Source: Lytechinus variegatus (taxonomy: Eukaryota; Echinodermata; Echinoidea; Temnopleuroida; Toxopneustidae). Taken from it: 64,000 bases of DNA. This document shows, piece by piece, positions 57,365 to 64,000 of this stretch. The stretch spans positions 6,738,967-6,802,966 of the forward strand of contig NC_054748.1 of NCBI RefSeq assembly GCF_018143015.1. Direction: 5' to 3'. The notes under the pieces are model-generated. The model did not search any database, was not told the origin of the DNA, and worked only from the letters and a program-made list of their open reading frames with translations. The position numbers and the translations under genes are program-made. Position 1 is the stretch's first letter, and each line of letters begins with the position of its first letter.

Positions 57365-60060
57365 GTGAATGCAGTTGGAAAACAATCCGTCCATCGGAAA
57401 GGATGCAAATGTTGGTCCCGTGTATAGGATTAGGAGAGTCACAACCAATGCACGTTAAAACCAATACACTATTCGTCAAAGAGTAGGGTGTTCACCCGGT
57501 GTATTGCACCTGCCGGTCCCGGCAAAATTCAGGTCAAGTCAATCTTATTCTTGATGTTCATAATCATATGCATTATTATTAATATTATTAACGGAAAGAC
57601 AAGACAATTAATTTCTGACATTTTTCTAATCATCCCCATTCACAATGGTACTACCTTAGTGCGAGCCCGCATGCATAATCATGTCGCCCTATTCAGGCAC
57701 ACCCAATCCTCGATTCTCTATCAAAAATTAAACAAGATTTCTTGCCTAGATTACAGTCCCAACAATTCACTTCTGTGTAAGTGCGCACATCCACAACGTC
57801 AAAATTCCACATTCCATCGCCTTAAAACTCAAATTTTCACACAAAGAATAGCAACAAGCACCCTTTCGTTACATTTCAAAGTCAAATAATGAAATTCATT
57901 ATTTCAATCTGATCATCTATTCACTCAAACCATTCTTACTGCCTGCCATTTTAGAAGAATATGTCTCCTCTTCGAAAATATCTCCTGTTCAGTAAATTTC
58001 TCTCTTGATTCCGCATTAAACACCTTGGATAAATCGGATACGGTAAATGGAAAACTCTTCATAATTTCGCATATGAATATATCCGAACTATATTAAAGAA
58101 TAGAAGTTATTATAATTTGGTCGAATTAATTTTATTGCATTGGGAGGGACGACATTTTTTATTCTAAAAAAAATGGGAGTATAGAGCCAAATTAAGCCTT
58201 TCTAATAATCGTACAACTTCTTTGTTTCTTCCCTTTCTTCTCAAGGCCCTGCCGGATCGAATTTTTATTTCTTACAGGGGCCTATTTGTTATAATTTGAC
58301 AAGCCAAAAAAAAAATGGGGTTCCCAACAAAAGAAGGTCATTTTGGTCCCGAGAAATTTGACAAACAAAATAATAAAAATAAATAAAGCTAGGGTTTCTG
58401 TATTGAAATATTGATCGGTTACATTTCTTATTTTTTCACACCTACCAAAATTCCAGGAGGTGCTGTTTATATTATGCACAATTGTACATGCATGTTGTGT
58501 TGATTTGAAAGCGTTCGACTCTATTAACAGGAAGGCCCCTTATCACAAACTGAAAAAAAAATATGTCGCATGTGGTGAATATTCAAATATTATACAAGAT
58601 CATGTATGCAAAAGTTGATTTTTCTGTTGCAAGGCAAGGACGGACTCCTGATTATATCTGTGGGACAAAAACAAGGATCTGGGACTACTTAGCCGACTTA
58701 GTCGATATATTTGATAACTATAGTGTAGGCCTATGAGTTTGGATCACACAATTCCTTCTCAGATGTGCTCGTTATTGAACCTCAAACATTATTGTGTCTA
58801 TCCTCTCCTCTATTTTTTCTTTCTCTCCTGTCCGCTTATCTGCCTTCCTACCGGTTATTTGTTTACGGTATCAATCACATTTTTCGTGCATTCTTTCCAG
58901 GTTATTTTATATATTTTTTTCTCCTTTTGTACACATCATTGAATCCAGTTTGCTTGAGTTCAAGATGGCATGTGTTCTACCTACATTCAGCAGCACCCAT
59001 CCATCTTCTCAGGGCATTCTCCCCTTTTTTCTGGGGGTAGGGTGGGGAAGCCGGTGGATATATTTTAGGACGGGTTGTTTTGTCCTATATCAAACTATTT
59101 TTTTCGATAACTTCGTATTTAATTTGTGAGTATTATTTCTCTCTCATTTATTTTTTTTCTCATTTGACTACATATATCTGACTGTATTTGTACTTTGTTA
59201 TTTTGTTCTTTGTTGTGTTATTTATTTTTTTTGAGGGGCCCACAGTGTACAAGCATTGCTTTTTAGTGGGTCCCTCCATTTCCATCTTAATTTAATTTCT
59301 ACTGAAAAATAGTATATATATTTAAAACCTACACTGTGTTGCCCTAATTGTGCTTTTCTCACAACATATGTGTATTATTTTTTTTGCAACGGATACAAAT
59401 ATTTATGTTTATATATGTTGTACAATTTGTTTTTTTTGATGGAAGTGAAATAAATAAATTCGAATTTGAAAATGAAATATTTTGTTTGTTATATGAAGAC
59501 GATCTTGAAATACTTTCCGTGACCGCACCTGCATGGGCTCCAAACATGTTTAAATAGATTAAATGATTACTGTAATATGGGATCTTAAGATCAGCATGGA
59601 AAAAATGATACTAATGATATTTAATAAAGGCGCGGACGGGTAATAAGAAAAATATTTTCTTACAGATAATGCCCCGTCAAATAAATAACAGATGAATACA
59701 AATATTTAGGACTCATATTTAAACCCTCTGGTTCCTTCACGGCAGCTATCAAACAGCTGCTAATGTGGAAAGCAAAGAAAGCCACTTTTTGTATCAGAAA
59801 TACCGTAACATGTCTAAAGCTTTTTAATATATTCAGTGATTTGAATTAGGCATACTTGATTATCGTCTAAGATCTTACAAATGTGATTTGACTTATTGTC
59901 TAGGCCTCATTGATGATTTTGTGGGTGAAAATATGTCACTGACCATTTAGGTTAAAGTGCGCTCTCTTTCTCATTACTGTTTATAATTTTTCGTGATTTT
60001 TTAAAGAACCCTTTAAACACTTCTTACGTTTTTTCCTTTTCCTTTATTGCATATAAGCTA
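57365..60060. other. Intergenic, no supported gene
   Basis: Short hydrophobic or T-rich frames (57488, 58733-59129) have no domain. 58282-58370 has cgacaagcc-type fragments related to the 17630 element. The rest is AT-rich. Confidence 0.4.
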
Positions 60061-60088
60061 CAAATAATTCGCCTCTTAACCTTCATAT

Positions 60089-61345
60089 GAAGAGCTCACT
60101 TACAAAAGGGGGTTAGATCCATTTTTCATCAAATTTGTTTTTTAGATAAAATTGTCTCATGTATAAATCTTTAGTAGCTCTAGAAGATGATACCAAAGAA
60201 AAGTTGAAATTCCCATTAAAAAAAGTGAATAAAAATTGCAGAGAAAAATCACATTTTTAAAAAATTCTCAATTTCTAAAATCCATTTTAGTTTGTTTGCA
60301 AAGGGGATAGATCCACAAAGGTAATTTTTGGGGAAAATATATTTTTAAAAAATATGAAGACAAGCAGATTTCATGTTTACATATAGGGTATCGTGACAAT
60401 CTAGTTTCGCATAATCATATTGCAATATGGGAGATTTGTAAAAAAAAGAATTCTTTGAATGGTCTAAAGTGGATCTAACCCTTTTACAAACAAACTCTTC
60501 TGAAGGGCTCATTTGCAAAAGGGGTTAGATAGATTTTTCATCAAATTTGATTTTTAGAAAAAATTGTCTCATGTATAAATCTTTAGTAGCTCTAGAAGAT
60601 GATACCAAAGAAAAGTTGAAATTCCCATTAAAAAAAGTGAACAAAAATTGCAAAGAAAAAACACGTTTTTCAAAAATTCGCAATTTCTAAAATCCATTTC
60701 AGTTTGTTTGCAAAAGGGGATAGATCCAAAAAGGTAATTTTGGGGAAAATATATTTTAAAAAATATGAAGACAAGCAGATTTCATTTCTACCAAATTCCA
60801 TGTTTATATAGGGTATCATGACAATCTAGTTTCGCATAATCATATTGCAATATGGGAGATTTGAAAAAGTTTTTCTTTGAATGGTCTAAAGTGGATCTAA
60901 CCCTTTTACAAACAAACTCTTCTGAAGGGCTCATTTGCAAAAGGGGTTAGATAGATTTTTCACAAAATTTGATTTTTTTTTTTAAGTATTGACTTTAGAT
61001 TTTTAGTCGCTCTGATGATGCCGAAGAAATTTAAAAATTTCAATTAAAACGTGAATAAAAATTGAAAAGAAAAATAACTTTATTATTATTTAAAAGGGGT
61101 TGGATTCATTTCAGTTTGTTCGCAAAAGGGGCTAGACCCGCAATGGTAATTGTTTGAAAAACGCATTTAAAAGTATGAAGACAGGTAAATTTCTTTTATA
61201 CTCGATTATATGTTTACACGATAGGGTAGTATATCATCACAATATAGCTTCGTAGAAGAATATTGCAATATGGGAGAATAAAAAAAACGTGATTTTCTCG
61301 GAATGATCTATAGTGGATCTAATCCCTTTTGCAAACAAACTCTTC
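60089..61345. repeat. Three tandem ~415-bp units
   Basis: Units start at 60089, 60502 and 60924 with gaagrgctcayttrcaaaag gggttagat; spacing 413 and 422. Units 1 and 2 are near-identical; unit 3 is more diverged. Each unit contains gtttgcaaaaggggatagat cc inside and an inverted tggatctaacccttttacaa ac at its end, so each is partly palindromic. Confidence 0.9.
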
Positions 61346-61349
61346 ATAT

Positions 61350-61665
61350 CATCACTTATATATCATCATCATTACTTCTATCATCATTATCGTCATCATC
61401 ATCATCGTGTCGTCATCATCATCATCACCACCATCATCATCATCGTCGTTGTCATCACCATCGTCATCATCATCGCCATCGTCATCATCATCATCATCAC
61501 TATCATCACCATCATCACCACCATCATCACCACCACCATCATCATCATCGTCGTTGTCATCACCATCGTCATCATCATCACCATCGTCATCATCATCATC
61601 ATCATCATCACCATCATCACCATCATCATCATCATCATCATCACCATCACCACCATGATTGTGTG
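61350..61665. repeat. CAT/CAC microsatellite with a duplicated ~110-base block
   Basis: (ATC)n with interspersed ACC. The block catcatcatcgtcgttgtca tcaccatcg occurs at 61433 and 61540. The His-, Ser- and Asp-rich frames are artefacts. Confidence 0.92.
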
Positions 61666-61939
61666 TATTATACATCCCCGTGTAAATACGTGTGTGGTTG
61701 TCTGGGCTCGGGGTGAGTGTGTGTGAGGGAGGGGCGTGTGTGTGTGCGCGTGAGTATAAATGCTAAATGAGTGTGTCCTTGTGAAGATTTTTCTATCTTT
61801 TTTTTAATTCATATTTTCTAATAAACAATTATACCGTCAGTTGTATTATACCGCATAATGTAAATTCATGGTTCAATTTAGTCTTTACTACTATACTATG
61901 TCTGAAAGCAGTTTTTTTAATTTTTAATCATATAAAACC

Positions 61940-62345
61940 ATTTATTTATTTATTCAATATATATCTATCTATCTATCAATCTATAAATCTATAGTATCTA
62001 TCTATCTATATATATCTCTCTTTCTATCATCATCGTCATCATCATTTTTATCAATATCATTTGTGTTCATAATAAACACAATAAATCTAGGATGAATAAA
62101 AGAAAAGAAAAATGAAAAGAAAAAAAATCGTCTTCAGTTTTATTTATTTTATTTTCTCGGAATGGTATAAAAATCATCATCATTATCATCATCTTCTTCT
62201 ACATTATCATCATCATCAGCAGCAGCAGCAGAAGCATCATCATCTTCATCATCTTTTACATCATCATTATAGTGTTCACAATAAATCTAGGATGAACAAA
62301 AGAAAATATAAATGAAAAGAAAAAGAATATCGTCTTCAGTTTTAT
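61940..62345. repeat. GATA-type and ATC microsatellites with a duplicated flank
   Basis: tatctatctatctat array (61965-62020), then two ATC arrays, each followed by ataataaacacaataaatctagg-like and aaagaaaa..atcgtcttcagttttattta blocks (62070-62155 and 62270-62350): an imperfect ~200-bp direct duplication. Confidence 0.8.
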
Positions 62346-62359
62346 TTATTTTATTGTTT

Positions 62360-64000
62360 TAATTGAAACGGTGCAATACAAAATAAATGAGCAGGAAAAA
62401 TACCTGAACAATGATTCTTTGCACTATATGATATAGGGGCGAAATAAAATTCCATCTCGTGACGAAATGTTCCAAATATGGAAATGGATTTTCAGCAAGA
62501 AATTGTTTTATGGGACAATCAAATGGATGAGCTGGATTGCTGAAAAAAATTAATAAACATCATGAAAATGATGTCAACTTTTCTATTTTCGTGACGAAAT
62601 AAAAACGAGGTAAACTTTGAACAACAGTAAGAACAACAACAATACCACCTATAGAACCGTTATTATTTTGTCTTGGAAAAGAAAACTCGATTCGCGTTGT
62701 CAGAAAAGTTAAAAATACCCAAGTTACGGCGGATATCATGGTGTTGATGACAATTAATTTGAATGTATATATACCAATATTTTTTTTGATTTCGCATTGT
62801 TTTTTTTATCGATTTTTATTGCTATTCGGCAACATTGAAAAAATTATGCATATGAAATTCCATATAAAATTTCATTCAGAACTTTATTCTTAATGAAGAA
62901 TGAAGTTTTGAATAGGCCTAACACTGCATTTCAAAATAAAGTAGATTATGTTTAGCTTCTCGGATAAACAGAATTTGATAGAGAAACTCCTTTTCATGGA
63001 GGGGGGGGGGGGGGGGTGGTGTCGTGCGGTGTGCCTATATTATATCTGCATTGATATCGAGCATAACATATAGCCAACCAAAACGAAGGACACTGAGGTG
63101 TCTAAATGTCTTTTTCCTTCTCAAAAGAAACAAAAATCGTCACTTCTTTCAATCATCCCATTGTGTATCACTGTTTATCTCTCGTTGCTTCTTCTATTGT
63201 GCGGCACGACCCAAGAAGTCAGTCCTATTCACAAGCAAGGATTGGAGCAGAAAAAGAAAAGACGACGAAAATGGTTGAGGAATGCGAACGGTCCAGCGGC
63301 CCTTTTGTTGGGCGTGCATATGATTCTTTGTTCAGGACGGGCGTGTATGCCCCATACACGTAATATGATAAAAGATGAGTAAAAGTTTTGAGGATGAATG
63401 GGTCTGTATAGCCTCGCTATTCTCGTGCCATTCATTCATCCAATCCTTCCTTGATACACCGCCCTGTCATCACAAAAGCGAGCACTATACAGCATGCAAT
63501 CTCGACGAATCTGGTCAACATTTCCCCCCGAAAATGTTCTTTATTGGAGTTATGTTTCACCGTCGGACAATTTATAGCGGCGTACATTCTAAAATTTACT
63601 CTGAAGGATTATCAACTTGGTCTCCAAACTGAAGTGAATAAAAGCCTGCTCCTCAAATCTCTCTTTTTGTCTACATAAAATTCATGACTACCGCTCCAAC
63701 CTGATGATAAATCTATAACTTTCCGGACTTGGATTTGTTGCCGGGAATCTCCAATAACAGGGGAGGGATCACCTAAGAGAGAGACCGAGACTTATGATAT
63801 CTCGGTGATGAAATACGACTGACGGAAATAAACAGACAGGATAGCCGACAGTCAGTAGGATCTGTTCAATTTGTATCCTTCTCGCCTGTTTTAAGTGGTA
63901 ATCGAATCGGGTTTGGCGTATTTTCGTCGCTATTGTTAAAGGACCTCCAGTTTTGAAGCACCCCGTTAAGAAGTTTATCTTGTTTATTGGGAGCTGCTAT
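62360..64000. other. End of window, no supported gene
   Basis: A G homopolymer at 63000-63017. A hydrophobic frame at 63074-63382 (+) has a signal-peptide-like stretch (SIIPLCITVYLSLLLLLC) but no ATG start in frame; it could be an internal exon at best. 63700-64000 is less AT-rich and may belong to a gene beyond the window. Confidence 0.35.

Noticed and set aside
57488..57889. 133-codon frame downstream of the large palindrome, possible product of divergent transcription
   Set aside because: No start context, domain or splice support; the hydrophobic part is an ATT-rich run.
61303..61726. Histidine-rich, serine-rich and aspartate-rich proteins in five frames
   Set aside because: All are readings of the same CAT/CAC repeat.
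63074..63382. Secreted peptide precursor with a signal-like segment and paired basic residues
   Set aside because: The frame has no ATG before the hydrophobic stretch and a stop just upstream; I see no convincing acceptor to make it an internal exon.

Overview
The window looks like nuclear DNA of an invertebrate deuterostome, most likely an echinoderm such as a sea urchin. It is AT-rich and intron-rich, about 45-50% of what I can classify is mobile or simple-repeat DNA, and the recognisable genes have short exons with GT-AG introns. The species assignment is an inference from gene structure and repeat style; nothing in the sequence names it.

Three host genes can be supported. (1) A very-long-chain fatty acid elongase of the ELOVL4 type on the + strand, with exons between about 755 and 10300 and a predicted protein of about 306 residues. 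(2) A ubiquitin-conjugating enzyme E2 variant (UEV, UBE2V1/UBE2V2/Mms2 type) on the + strand, with core exons at 29959-30110, 32121-32246 and 34033-34173. (3) A second, diverged UEV paralogue on the - strand, with exons at 55838-55693, 53703-53581 and 53381-53241 and a likely first exon inside a large palindrome at 57.1 kb. The two UEV genes converge (tail to tail) with about 19 kb of repeat-filled DNA between them. UEVs are catalytically inactive partners of Ubc13 in making K63-linked ubiquitin chains.

Mobile elements: a 5'-truncated non-LTR retrotransposon with a long open reverse-transcriptase ORF (45686-48076, +); an old, broken LINE (42868-45010, -) interrupted by a MITE; an ORF1-only LINE-like element (25707-28007, -) with a poly(A) tail and target-site duplication; several tRNA-derived SINE copies; and many palindromic MITE families, often nested. 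One MITE family carries cAMP-response-element-like TGACGTCA palindromes in both arms.

Region by region: 0-10.3 kb ELOVL gene, with introns 6 and 7 filled by arrays that copy exon-donor junctions; 10.3-11.6 kb its 3' region with a 103-bp minisatellite that repeats AATAAA; 12-22 kb intergenic, with MITEs and SINEs; 22.5-34.2 kb UEV gene 1 and the ORF1-only LINE in its upstream region or first intron; 34.2-42.6 kb pyrimidine tracts and MITEs; 42.8-48.1 kb LINEs; 48.2-53.1 kb stacked MITEs; 53.2-57.1 kb UEV gene 2 and palindromes; 57.4-64 kb intergenic, with a 3-unit 415-bp tandem repeat and CAT microsatellites, and no gene I can defend.
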